64,000 nt of DNA, from positions 6,788 to 70,787 of the forward strand of contig DBPW01000019.1 of NCBI GenBank assembly GCA_002305015.1, written 5' to 3'. The translations under genes and the position numbers were made by a program. This document shows, in pieces, positions 1 to 10,200 of the stretch (positions are counted from its first letter, which is position 1; every line of letters starts with the position of its first letter). The notes beneath the pieces are model-generated. The model had not been told where the DNA came from. It saw only the letters and a list, made by a program, of their open reading frames with translations, and searched no databases. This DNA comes from Bacteroidales bacterium UBA1410. Its GTDB lineage: Bacteria > Bacteroidota > Bacteroidia > Bacteroidales > Dysgonomonadaceae.

Positions 1-2243
1 CGTCTGTTCGAGACGAAAAATGGGTAGGTAAATATACATTCGATAAACCAAAGAGCGAAACGTGGAACTTGGTCGATTTTGATGACCGTTCATGGAAAAA
101 TGGGACATCGGCTTTTGGAACACCCAACGAACCCTATTTATCCACACCTTGGGAAACGAAAGATATTTGGGTGCGGCGCGTTTTCGATTTGAATGAAGAC
201 CTTGCCAATAAAACCGTCTATTTACACTATTCCCATGACGACGATTTTGAGTTGTTCATCAATGGGATAAAGGTGATTGAAACCGGATATTCGTGGAAGT
301 ACAACGTTTTGGAAGAACTTCCACCCGAAGTGAAAGCTACGCTCAAAAAAGGGAGAAATATCATTGCCGTTCATGGTCATAACCGAACCGGCGGTGCATA
401 CGTCGATTTTGGTTTGTATGAAAAAGAACCCGACAAAGAATCGTTTGTTACAACGGCCGTTCAAAAGTCGGCAAGTGTATTGCCAACACAAACTATCTAT
501 ACCTTTGAATGTGGTCCGGTAGATTTGGATGTGATTTTTACAACCCCGTTGCTTTTGGATGATCTGACCCTCGTTTCACGTCCGGTAAGTTATCTTACTT
601 ATCAAGTAAAATCGCACGATAAATCTTCGCACGATGTGCAAATCTATTTCGAAGCTACACCGCAATGGGCTGTTAATGATGACAGTCAAGCGGTTGATTT
701 CGAGAAAATCGAGAGAAACGGACTTTCTTTTTTAAAAACAGGAACAGTTGAACAACCTATTCTTCAAAAGAAAGGTGACGATTTGCGTATCGATTGGGGA
801 TATTTCTATATGACAGGAAAAACGGATAAATCGACGAACATGGCTTTTGGTGATTATTGGAATACGAAGAAGTCTTTCCAAAGGACAGGGAGAATTCCGG
901 CTTCGCAACCTGAATCTCTTTCACAAAACATGGCCAAGCAAATGACTGTTTTGGCTTACAGCAAAGATTTGGGAAAAATTTCCTCGAATAAAATTGCCGA
1001 TTTCGTCATGCTGGGCTACGATGATATTTATTCGATTCAATATTTTCAGAAAAATCTGAAAGGGTACTGGACAAATAATGGTAAAACCGATATTTATCAA
1101 GCCTTTAAAAGTGCTGAAAACGATTATGTGTCTATCATGAAACGTTGTGGTCGTTTTAACAAAGAGATGATGGATGAGGCACACAAAGCGGGAGGCAAGA
1201 AGTATGCCGAACTTTGTGCATTGGCATATCGGCAGGCAATATCGGCTCATAAATTGGTGAAAGACGATGATGGAACCCTTTTGTTCTTCTCGAAGGAAAA
1301 CAACAGCAACGGTTCTATCGGTACCGTAGACATCACTTATCCTTCCTCTCCGCTTTTTCTGATTTACAACCCCGAATTGCTCAAGGGAATGATGAATCCG
1401 ATATTTTATTACAGCGAGAGTGGAAAATGGACAAAACCCTTTGCAGCTCATGATGTAGGAACGTATCCCCTTGCCAACGGACAAACCTACGGTGGTGATA
1501 TGCCCGTGGAAGAAACGGGAAACATGCTTATTCTTACTGCTGCCATTGCCGAGAGGGAGCAAAATGCCGATTATGCCGGCAAACATTGGGAAATGTTGAC
1601 TACTTGGGCCGATTATCTGGTAAAGGAAGGATTGGACCCTTCCAATCAGCTTTGTACGGACGATTTTGCAGGTCATTTGGCACACAATGCAAATCTTTCC
1701 ATAAAAGCGATTATGGGAATTGCCGGATACGGAAAATTGGCCCGAATGCTCGGGAAAGAGGAGGTAGCAGAAAAATATTTGCAAATTGCCAAGGAGATGG
1801 GCGTTAAGTGGAAAGAAATGGCTGACGACGGCGATCATTACAGACTGACATTTGATCGGCCGGGGACATGGAGTCAGAAATATAATCTGATTTGGGACAG
1901 GCTTTTGGGGTTCAATATTTTTGATCCCGACATAGCACGCAAGGAGATTGCGTATTATCTTACCAAACAAAATCCATATGGTTTGCCGTTGGATAATCGT
2001 GCCACCTATACGAAATCCGACTGGATTATGTGGACAGCAACCCTTGCCGAGAATGCGGGCGATTTCAATGCGCTTGTTGATCCGGTTTACAAGTATGCCA
2101 ATGAAACGCCGTCACGTGTTCCTCTCAGCGATTGGCACGATACTGTTGATGGTACACGGGTGGGATTTAAGGCTCGCTCGGTTGTGGGCGGTTACTTTAT
2201 GAAGATGTTGGCAGAGAAATTTAAATCGAATTCGAGACATTGA
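1..2243 (+). CDS. Glutaminase A-like DUF5127/DUF4965/DUF1793 protein, 5' truncated
   Basis: The reading frame is open to the left edge (codons begin at base 3), so the gene starts outside the window; an internal TTG at 69 is not a likely start. The first ~140 visible residues include a galactose-binding-like beta-sandwich (WVRRVFDLNEDL, HYSHDDDFELFING, GRNIIAVHGHN), of the kind found in GH2 sugar-binding modules. Then follow DUF5127-like (FECGPVDLDVIFTTPLLLDD), DUF4965-like and DUF1793-like segments; the last has the conserved YPLANGQTYGGDMPVEETGN and LCTDDFAGHLAHNANLS stretches of fungal glutaminase A relatives. In Bacteroidetes these proteins are usually secreted and lie in glycan-utilisation loci, as here. 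The actual substrate is unknown. The 3' end is complete and is followed by a 530-bp gap holding a dispersed repeat. Confidence 0.85.
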   Translation, partial: SVRDEKWVGKYTFDKPKSETWNLVDFDDRSWKNGTSAFGTPNEPYLSTPWETKDIWVRRVFDLNEDLANKTVYLHYSHDDDFELFINGIKVIETGYSWKYNVLEELPPEVKATLKKGRNIIAVHGHNRTGGAYVDFGLYEKEPDKESFVTTAVQKSASVLPTQTIYTFECGPVDLDVIFTTPLLLDDLTLVSRPVSYLTYQVKSHDKSSHDVQIYFEATPQWAVNDDSQAVDFEKIERNGLSFLKTGTVEQPILQKKGDDLRIDWGYFYMTGKTDKSTNMAFGDYWNTKKSFQRTGRIPASQPESLSQNMAKQMTVLAYSKDLGKISSNKIADFVMLGYDDIYSIQYFQKNLKGYWTNNGKTDIYQAFKSAENDYVSIMKRCGRFNKEMMDEAHKAGGKKYAELCALAYRQAISAHKLVKDDDGTLLFFSKENNSNGSIGTVDITYPSSPLFLIYNPELLKGMMNPIFYYSESGKWTKPFAAHDVGTYPLANGQTYGGDMPVEETGNMLILTAAIAEREQNADYAGKHWEMLTTWADYLVKEGLDPSNQLCTDDFAGHLAHNANLSIKAIMGIAGYGKLARMLGKEEVAEKYLQIAKEMGVKWKEMADDGDHYRLTFDRPGTWSQKYNLIWDRLLGFNIFDPDIARKEIAYYLTKQNPYGLPLDNRATYTKSDWIMWTATLAENAGDFNALVDPVYKYANETPSRVPLSDWHDTVDGTRVGFKARSVVGGYFMKMLAEKFKSNSRH

Positions 2244-2331
2244 TTTATCGGTATATTTCGGATTCAACTATTTCCCAACCGCCGGATTTCTCCTCATACT
2301 CTTGTTTTGGACGATGAGGTATTAGGCTAAA

Positions 2332-2618
2332 CGAAGTTTTTGTTTGATAAAATGGGTTTTGCCGACCTTTTATTGCTTCTCCTTCGCTCCTTCTTCGCTC
2401 TTCCTTTGCTTCAAAGCAGGGACAACATCACCGGAATCGGTGAAAATAGTGTAGCACAAACCTACCTCTTTACTGCATGTAGAGAGGGATACAGGAGAGG
2501 AGACAGAGCGAACTTTATGCAAAATTGGTGCAAGCCTGATGAAAGTGTCATGCAAGGATGGTGCAGCCTTGGTACGGCCTTGGTGCGAGGAAGGTGGGGA
2601 TGAGCATGTCTTGTCTTG
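2332..2618 (+). repeat. Dispersed ~265-290 bp repeat, copy 1
   Basis: This non-coding stretch is clearly related to the minus strand of 60811-61075. Shared landmarks in the same order are GTTTTTGTT, ATGGGTTTTGCCGAC, CGCTCCTTCTTCGCTCTTCC, TGCATGTAGAG and CCTTGGTGCGAGGAAGGTG. Both copies happen to carry an open frame of ~85 codons, but the differences are not concentrated in third positions and the deduced proteins diverge strongly, so coding is unlikely. In both places the repeat ends next to an IS3-type terminal inverted repeat. Its function is unknown. Confidence 0.75.
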
Positions 2619-2673
2619 TGTCTTGTCCTGAAATACATTTACTGTAAATGTAAACAAAACGCAGGACGATACA
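2619..2673 (+). mobile_element. 55-bp relic with IS3-type left and right ends joined
   Basis: It begins TGTCTTGTCCTGAAATAC and ends AAACGCAGGACGATACA, which match the left and right terminal inverted repeats of the IS3 element at 55685-60810. Between them is the palindrome CATTTAC-T-GTAAATG (2636-2650). No transposase lies between the ends, so this is a MITE-like or excised form. No convincing target duplication is visible. Confidence 0.6.
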
Positions 2674-2711
2674 ATTTTTATCCGAATCTTTATAAAATCT
2701 TGTTTTTTATC

Positions 2712-2719
2712 TAAATTTG
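2712..2719 (+). promoter_or_regulatory. -7 box TAAATTTG for the GH127 gene
   Basis: It matches the Bacteroidetes TAnnTTTG consensus and lies 58 bases before the GH127 ATG. No good -33 TTTG is present at the expected 19-20 bp spacing, so the call is tentative; an activator such as the nearby hybrid two-component regulator could compensate. Confidence 0.4.
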
Positions 2720-2777
2720 TTTTGAAGAAACGGGGCGGATTTGAGAAAAGGGTTGATTTTTTTAATAATTAGATAAC

Positions 2778-4841
2778 ATGAAAAAAATAAATAGGATTTT
2801 CCTGCAATTTGTCGTTATGTTCGGTGTATTTTTCTGCTTGGATGTGCATGCTCAAAAGGATATGAAAATAAGCGTAGTGGACAGGCCGGATGTTCAAACT
2901 GTCAATACAAATTATGTGCAGAACCGGGCGCCATTGCTCCCGCTGAATTGCATAAAATTGCCGGTTGGAGAAGTGAAACCGCAGGGTTGGCTTTTGGAGA
3001 TGCTTCACCGCCAAAAAAATGGGCTAAACGGTCATTTGGGTGAAATAAGTGCTTGGCTCGATAAAGATAATAATGCCTGGTTGGGGACGGGAACCGATTA
3101 CGGTTGGGAAGAAGTGCCGTATTGGCTGAAGGGTTATGGCGATATGGCGTATATTTTGGGTGACGAAAAAATGATCAAGGAAGCAAAAACATGGATTGAA
3201 GCCGCTTTTAAAAGTCAACGAAAAGATGGTTATTTTGGGCCGTATATCGAGAAAAACGGGAAACCGGATTTGTGGGGAAACATGATTATGCTTTGGTGTT
3301 TGCAGTCGTATTACGAATATTCAAACGATCAGCGCGTAATCGACTTGATGACCGATTATTTTAAGTGGGAACTGGCTTTGCCCGATGACATCTTTTTGAA
3401 AGATTATTGGGAAAACAGTCGAGGTGGGGATAATTTGTTGAGTGTTTATTGGTTATATAACATCACGGGCGAAAAGTTTTTATTGGAATTAGCCGAAAAA
3501 ATTCACCGTAATACGGCAAACTGGCGGCAGCGTTCAACTTTACCCAACTGGCATAATGTGAATATTGCACAGAGCTTTCGTGAACCGGCGACCTATTATA
3601 TGTTGTCGAAAGATTCGGCAGACCTTCTTGCCGGTTACAATGTTCATCATCTGATTCGAAATACGTTTGGTCAGGTTCCTGGCGGAATGTTCGGAGCTGA
3701 CGAAAATGCACGGATGGGTTATATCGATCCGCGACAGGCAACCGAAACGTGTGGTTTTGTGGAACAAATGGCTTCCGATGAATGGTTATTGAGGATGACC
3801 GGCGATCTTTTTTGGGCTGAACATTGCGAAAAGGTCGCATTCAATTCTTTTCCTGCAGCAATGATGCCCGACCTGAAAGCGTTGCGTTATCTTACTGCAC
3901 CCAATCATGTGATCAGCGACTCAAAGAATCATAGTCCCGGAATTCAGAACAGTGGCCCTTTTTTGGCCATGAATCCGTTCAGCAGCCGGTGTTGCCAGCA
4001 CAACCACGGGCAAGGATGGCCTTATTTTATCGAGCATCTGATGATGGCATCTCCCGATAACGGTATTATTGCAGCTATTTATGGAGCATGTAACGCAAGA
4101 GTTAAGGTTGCAGACGGTAAAACGGTCGAAATTGTGGAAACAACGAATTATCCTTTCGAGGAGCAGATAAAATTTACCATTCGGACGTCTCAAAAAGTGA
4201 GATTTCCTCTGTATTTGAGAATTCCTTCGTGGGCAAATAAACCGACAATCCTTCTGAACGGAAAATCGTTGAACACCACTTTAGTAAACGGAAAATATAT
4301 CTGCATCGAGAGAGAATGGGAAAAAGATGACGAAATTGTATTGAATGTTCCGATGAAATTGACGCAATCGGTTTGGCAGGTTAATCAGCAAAGCCGCAGT
4401 ATCGATTACGGTCCGTTGACTTTCTCATTAAAAATTGCTGAGGATTATAAGATGGTAAGCAGTACGGAAACTGCAATTGGCGATTCCAAATGGCAAAAAA
4501 ATGCCGATCCCGCTAAATGGCCGACCTTCGAGATTTATCCGGCAAGTCCCTGGAATTACGCCTTGGTAATTGACGATAACCTGCCATTGGAAGATAATTT
4601 TGTTGTTGTAAAGAAAGAATGGCCGGCTGATAATTTTCCTTTCACGCCTCAACAGGTTCCAATCGAAATCAAAGCGAAAGGGAAGAAACTGGTCACTTGG
4701 AAAATAGACCAATATGGGTTGTGCAGCGAATTGCCGATCATGGAAAATCGCAAATTCGAAGCGAAAACAGAAGATATTACGTTGATACCTATGGGAGCAG
4801 CTCGTTTGAGAATTTCGGCTTTCCCGGTTTATAATAAATGA
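2778..4841 (+). CDS. GH127-type beta-L-arabinofuranosidase (DUF1680)
   Basis: A 687-residue secreted glycoside hydrolase with a signal peptide (hydrophobic residues 7-22, cleavage near VHA-QKD). It has the (alpha/alpha)6 DUF1680 core and a C-terminal beta-sandwich. The family's zinc-thiolate catalytic site is visible: Glu323 and Cys325 in ETCG, and the Cys405-Cys406 pair in SSRCCQHN, where the first Cys of the pair is the nucleophile in characterised GH127/GH146 enzymes. Expected reaction: release of L-arabinofuranose from beta-linked arabino-oligosaccharides or hydroxyproline glycans. GH127 versus GH146 cannot be settled by eye. It lies between the DUF4965 gene and a GH92 gene on the same strand, consistent with one glycan-utilisation locus. 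Confidence 0.88.
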   Translation: MKKINRIFLQFVVMFGVFFCLDVHAQKDMKISVVDRPDVQTVNTNYVQNRAPLLPLNCIKLPVGEVKPQGWLLEMLHRQKNGLNGHLGEISAWLDKDNNAWLGTGTDYGWEEVPYWLKGYGDMAYILGDEKMIKEAKTWIEAAFKSQRKDGYFGPYIEKNGKPDLWGNMIMLWCLQSYYEYSNDQRVIDLMTDYFKWELALPDDIFLKDYWENSRGGDNLLSVYWLYNITGEKFLLELAEKIHRNTANWRQRSTLPNWHNVNIAQSFREPATYYMLSKDSADLLAGYNVHHLIRNTFGQVPGGMFGADENARMGYIDPRQATETCGFVEQMASDEWLLRMTGDLFWAEHCEKVAFNSFPAAMMPDLKALRYLTAPNHVISDSKNHSPGIQNSGPFLAMNPFSSRCCQHNHGQGWPYFIEHLMMASPDNGIIAAIYGACNARVKVADGKTVEIVETTNYPFEEQIKFTIRTSQKVRFPLYLRIPSWANKPTILLNGKSLNTTLVNGKYICIEREWEKDDEIVLNVPMKLTQSVWQVNQQSRSIDYGPLTFSLKIAEDYKMVSSTETAIGDSKWQKNADPAKWPTFEIYPASPWNYALVIDDNLPLEDNFVVVKKEWPADNFPFTPQQVPIEIKAKGKKLVTWKIDQYGLCSELPIMENRKFEAKTEDITLIPMGAARLRISAFPVYNK

Positions 4842-4935
4842 AACAAATCAGATTATCAGATACCGAAATTAGAGGAAATTAAATAATGTTGATTGGGTTT
4901 ATTTTTAATTTGTTGAATGAATAAAATCGAGGAAA

Positions 4936-7242
4936 ATGAGGATGAGAAATCATAAGGTTAAGGTTGTTTTGTTGCTTTTTGTGGAATTAAATGTTTTATC
5001 TCTTTATTCGCAGAAAGTAGATTTGGTCAAGTATGTCAACACATTGCAGGGGACCAATTCCCGTTTCGAATTGACGAGGGGAAATACTTATCCCACAACG
5101 GCTCTACCTTTTGCCATGCATACCTGGACACCCCAAACGGGTGTAAACGGCGATGGTTGGAAATATCAATACGAAAAAGATTCGATTCGTGGCTTCCAGC
5201 AAGCACATCAGTGTAGTTCATGGACGAACGATTATGCAGTTTTTTCTTTGATGCCGGTTACCGGAAAACTTGTTGTTGATCAATTTGGCAGAGCAGCCAA
5301 ATTCAGCCATCGGAATGAAATTGCAAAGCCGCATTATTATAAAGTTCTTTTGGATAATGGGATAACGACAGAATTTTCTCCTGTGGAACGGGGAGCGCAT
5401 TTGCGTTTTTCTTTCCCCAAAGGGAAAAATGCATATGTAATCTTGGATGGCTATACGGGAATAAGCCGGGTAAAGATTTATCCCCAAGAGGGTAAAATAA
5501 CGGGTTATGTGCATAACGGACGCGGGTTGAAAGAAAACTTTAAAAATTTTTTCATCATTCAGTTCGACAAGCCGATTCGTAATTACGGGACGTGGGAAAA
5601 TACAACCCATAGCAGTTGGGAAGGTGAAAGCGAGCACGAAGGAAAAGGTGTTGGAGCATGGGTACGGTTCGATAGCGGGGTGAAAGTTCAGGCTAAAGTG
5701 GCGTCATCATATATCAGTCCGGAGCAGGCCGAACTGAATTTGAGAAACGAATTGGGCAATTTCTCCACCTTGGAAGAAACAAAACAGGCTGCATGGAAAA
5801 TCTGGAACGATCAGCTGCATCAGATTTTTGTTGAAGGTGGAACCGAAGAAGAGAAAGCCACCTTTTATTCGTGCTATTTCAGGGCTAACCTGTTTTCTCG
5901 GAAATTTTATGAATGGGATAAAGAGGGTAACCCCTATTATTTTAGTCCTTACGACGGAAAAATTCATTATGGCTACATGTACACCGATACCGGATTCTGG
6001 GATACCTTTCGAGCACAGTTTCCCTTGAATGCTCTTATGCATCCGGATATGCACGGCAAATATGTGGCAGCATTGCTCGATGCCTATGACCAGTGTGGAT
6101 GGTTACCCTCATGGTCGTTTCCCGGTGAAGGAGGGAGCATGATCGGCAATCATGCCATATCTCTTTTGGCAGATGCGTGGAGCAAAGGCATACGAACCTT
6201 CGATCCCTTAAAAGCGCTTCAGGCTTATTATCATGAAGCCACCAACAAGGGTCCTTGGGGGCCTGCGAACGGACGCGATGGCTGGAAAGAGTATTTTACG
6301 CTGGGGTTTGTTCCGTATCCTAAGTACAGAGAATCTACTGCCAAAACGCTGGAATACGCATATGATGATTTTTGTGGTTTTAAATTGGCAGAAATGATCG
6401 GTAATTCTTTTTATGAAAATGTATTTGCCCGTCAAATGTATAATTATAAAAACGTTTTTGATTCCGAAGTAAAATTTATGCGTGGACGGGGTGAAGACGG
6501 AACATGGACACCTAATTTCGATCCTTATGAATGGGGTGGGCCTTTCACCGAAGGAAATGCATGGCATTATTTGTGGTCGGTATTTCATGATGTCAACGGA
6601 TTGATCGACCTGATGGGAGGTAACGAAAATTTTGTTGCGAAGATGGATTCCGTCTTTACGGTTCCTAATACGGTAAAGGTAGGAACATACGGGGGTAAAA
6701 TTCATGAAATGACTGAGATGCAGATGGCAAATATGGGTCAGTATGCTCACGGGAATCAACCTATTCAACACATGATTTATCTGTATGATTATGCAGGAGC
6801 ACCCTGGAAAGCGCAACAGAAAGCGAGGGAAGTAATGCGAAAGTTGTATAATTCTACCGAAAACGGTTATCCCGGAGACGAAGATCAGGGACAGACTTCT
6901 TCGTGGTATGTGTTGAGTGCGTTGGGTATCTATAGTGTATGTCCGGGAACCGATCAGTACGTGATAGGAAGTCCTGTTTTTAGGAAAGCGACGATCACGC
7001 TAGAAAACGGGAAACAATTTGTTATTGAAGCAAATAACAATAATCGGGATAACGTGTATATTCAATCCGCAAAACTAAACGGACGCGATTATGCCAAGAA
7101 CTATATACGTTATCAGGATATTGTTGATGGCGGAATTTTACAGTTTGAAATGGGCAATCAACCCAACAAAAACAGGGGAGTATCTCCCGATGATGTCCCT
7201 TATTCGGTATCGCTATATCATTCATGCGATGAATACCATTAA
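4936..7242 (+). CDS. GH92 alpha-mannosidase
   Basis: A 768-residue exo-alpha-mannosidase of family GH92 with an N-terminal signal sequence (VVLLLFVELNVLSLYSQ). GH92 signatures are present: NTLQGTNS near the N-terminus, GGTEEEKATFYSCYF, the HEMTEMQMANMGQYAHGNQP block with candidate catalytic acid Glu591/Glu594, and GDEDQGQTSSWYVLSALG with Asp648 and Asp650 matching the paired acidic residues that activate water. The enzymes are Ca2+-dependent and invert the anomeric configuration; they act on alpha-mannosides of N-glycans or mannans. It is encoded 94 bp after the GH127 gene and 45 bp before the regulator gene, so co-transcription is plausible. The second ATG at 4942 is an equally possible start. 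Confidence 0.9.
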   Translation: MRMRNHKVKVVLLLFVELNVLSLYSQKVDLVKYVNTLQGTNSRFELTRGNTYPTTALPFAMHTWTPQTGVNGDGWKYQYEKDSIRGFQQAHQCSSWTNDYAVFSLMPVTGKLVVDQFGRAAKFSHRNEIAKPHYYKVLLDNGITTEFSPVERGAHLRFSFPKGKNAYVILDGYTGISRVKIYPQEGKITGYVHNGRGLKENFKNFFIIQFDKPIRNYGTWENTTHSSWEGESEHEGKGVGAWVRFDSGVKVQAKVASSYISPEQAELNLRNELGNFSTLEETKQAAWKIWNDQLHQIFVEGGTEEEKATFYSCYFRANLFSRKFYEWDKEGNPYYFSPYDGKIHYGYMYTDTGFWDTFRAQFPLNALMHPDMHGKYVAALLDAYDQCGWLPSWSFPGEGGSMIGNHAISLLADAWSKGIRTFDPLKALQAYYHEATNKGPWGPANGRDGWKEYFTLGFVPYPKYRESTAKTLEYAYDDFCGFKLAEMIGNSFYENVFARQMYNYKNVFDSEVKFMRGRGEDGTWTPNFDPYEWGGPFTEGNAWHYLWSVFHDVNGLIDLMGGNENFVAKMDSVFTVPNTVKVGTYGGKIHEMTEMQMANMGQYAHGNQPIQHMIYLYDYAGAPWKAQQKAREVMRKLYNSTENGYPGDEDQGQTSSWYVLSALGIYSVCPGTDQYVIGSPVFRKATITLENGKQFVIEANNNNRDNVYIQSAKLNGRDYAKNYIRYQDIVDGGILQFEMGNQPNKNRGVSPDDVPYSVSLYHSCDEYH

Positions 7243-7287
7243 GTTGAAATATTATGCTGCAGGAATTAATCATTGATTTTAGTTAAA

Positions 7288-10200
7288 ATGTTTTCTTATA
7301 GACTCAGGCATTATTTTTTCGTTTTATCGGTTTTTTTAATTACTTCGGTTGGTACCAAGGCCACCACTTATCAATTTAAACATTACGATATCAATAACGG
7401 ATTATCCCAAAATACTGTGCGATCGATTTTTCAGGATAATCAAGGATTTATGTGGTTTGGCACAAAGGATGGATTGAACCGTTTTGACGGGATTTCATTC
7501 AAAATTTTTAAATTTTCGCCCAATGGTGATTTGAGAGATAATGTTTTTTTACGCATTCTTCAGGATAAGCATAACAATATTTGGGTTTCTACGGAAAGTG
7601 GAGTATATGTTTATGATCCTTATAAAGAAAAGTTTCGTCGTTTTGATCGGATTACACCGGAAAATAAAAAGGTTGAAGGTGTTGTTAGTGATATGATTGC
7701 GGATGACGATGGAGATATTTGGATGGCAGTTGAAGAAAGAGGCGTTTTTCAATATGACATTGCAAAGGATGAGTTGATTTTCTACGCTATTCCTATTGTA
7801 GAGGATGGGATGAAGATGATGAGTCTGTGTCAGGATAATAACCATAGAATTTGGGTGTGTCCCTATTCCTGTCCGTTTTTTCTAATCGATAAGAGAACAA
7901 AAAAAGTATCCGAATTTAATCTGAAAGATGATGTTCATTTTCTTTATGAGATTGGTGAAGTTTCGGATGTTTTGGCTGACCAATATAATCAGCTCCTTTT
8001 GGCAACCTCGCAAAAAGGGCTGGTAAGCGTTAATACCATCAATCAAACTCATCGTGTTTTGTTGGATAAGGATCCAAATGGTGATCCATTATTTGTGAGA
8101 TGCCTTGAACGAATTAATAATACTACGCTTTGGGTTGGAACAGAATCGGGGGTATATATATATGATACAGATACCGAAAGGACAATTAACCTGCGCAGCA
8201 ATGGTTTGGTGTCGTATTCGTTGTCGGATAACGCTATCTATTCCATTTATAAGGACAATAACGGCGGGATATGGGTAGGATCATATTTTGGAGGAGTAGA
8301 TTATTATTCCGATCGGTATAACAATTTTGAGTTGTTTTATCCGATGGCATGCGATAATAGTTTGACAGGTAAAAGAGTAAGAGAGTTTTGTAGCGCACCT
8401 AATGGGAAAATATGGATTGGAACAGAAGATAAAGGGTTAAATCTATTCGATCCGGTAAGCCGTACGTTTCTGCCGCTCCCAAAAGCTTTGAGTTCGCTTT
8501 ATACAAATATTCATGCCTTATATGAAGACGGGGATATATTGTGGATAAGTACTTTTTCGAAAGGATTGAACAAGTACAATGTGAAAACAGGAAAATTGGT
8601 AACCTATACTCATTCGGACGATCCGAAGTCGATTAGCCAAAACAGCACATTCGCTTTATGTAAGGATCGACAAAACATGTTGTGGATAGGCACATTGTCA
8701 GGAGTAAATATCTATAATTATGAGGACGACAGTTTCACAAAAGTAGAGAAACTTAAAGGGATCTCCATCCAGGACATCTTTGAAGATACGGAGGGTAAAA
8801 TTTGGATATCCACTTTCGTTAGTGGACTATATCGGTTTGATCAGGGCACAAATAAATGGAGAATCTTCTTACACGATGCTGCAAACTCGAGCAGTTTGCC
8901 CTATAATAAAGTGACAAGCGTTTTTGAAGATAGCAAAAAAAGATTGTGGGTGACGACTCAAGGAGGGGGATTCAGCCTTTTTGATAGAAAAACCGAGACT
9001 TTTTTTACCTATAATAGTTCGAACGGTTTGCCGAATGATGTGGTTTATCAAATAAAGGAAGATAATTTTGGTAATTTGTGGTTATCTACCAATGCCGGGC
9101 TTGTTTGGTTCGATCCCGATAAAAAATTGTTCAAGAATTATACCATAGAAGATGGATTGAAAACCAATCAGTTCAACTACAAATCGAGTTATAAAGCACC
9201 CGACGGGACTCTTTATTTCGGTTCAATAGATGGTTTTGTGCGATTTAATCCTGCTTCTTTTAAAGAAGATAGCTCTATACCGCCTATCGTGTTGACGGAT
9301 TTTTATTTAAATAATTCGCCTGCTAATGTTTCCGATAAAAATTCTCCGTTAAAAGAGAGCATTTTGTATGCTCAATGTATTCGACTTCCTTATAATAAAA
9401 ATTCTTTCAGCATTAAATATGCCCTATTGAGCTATTCCGGATTTCATCCTAAAAATGTGGTTTACAAATTGGAAGGTTTCGATAAGGAATGGATCCCTGC
9501 TAATGGCACTCAATCTATTGTCTATTCAAATTTAAATCCGGGGAAATACAAGTTGATTATTTCTTTTGAAACCGAGTCTTCGAGCGGAATAAATCAGGCG
9601 ATGAAGACGTTAGATATAATCGTGAGCCCCCCTTTCTGGAAAACTTGGTGGGCGTATGTATTTTATGTTATATGTTTGATTTCCTTTACATTTCTTATTA
9701 TATACTATTTTCATCAGCGTACGAAAAAACTTCAACAGCAAAAAATGCGCTTCTTTGAGCGTGAAAAAGAAAAAGAATTATACGAATCAAAGATTGAATT
9801 TTTCACTAATGTGGCTCACGAAATTAGAACTCCTTTATCATTGATTAAAGCACCTCTCGAACAGATTTTGAAAAATGATAGGCTGTCAGCCGATGTAAAG
9901 GATAATCTGGGGGTAATGAGTAAAAACACCGATAGATTATTGGATTTGACTAACCAATTGCTGGATTTTAGAAAAACGGAAGCTGAGCTTTATACGTTAA
10001 ATGAGAAAGTGACCAATGTGTCAGACGTGGTAAGAGAGACTTTTGGACGATTCATGCCGTTAGCTAAACAGAAAAATATCGATTTAAAACTCAAACTTCC
10101 GGAGAAAGATATTATAGCAAAAATAGATATTGAAGCCTTTACTAAAGTCATTAGTAATTTGATAAATAATGCTATAAAATATTGTGACAGTTTTGTGCAA

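Noticed and set aside
921..1970. 349-codon open frame antisense to the DUF4965 gene
   Set aside because: It lies wholly inside a well-supported gene on the other strand, has low-complexity composition and no recognisable motif.
2340..2603. 87-codon open frame in the dispersed repeat (and its 85-codon counterpart at 60798-61055)
   Set aside because: The two copies differ at all codon positions and the proteins diverge strongly while the DNA stays alignable, so the repeat is treated as non-coding.
6208..6816. 202-codon open frame antisense to the GH92 gene
   Set aside because: Shadow of a conserved coding region covering the GH92 catalytic block; no start context or motif.
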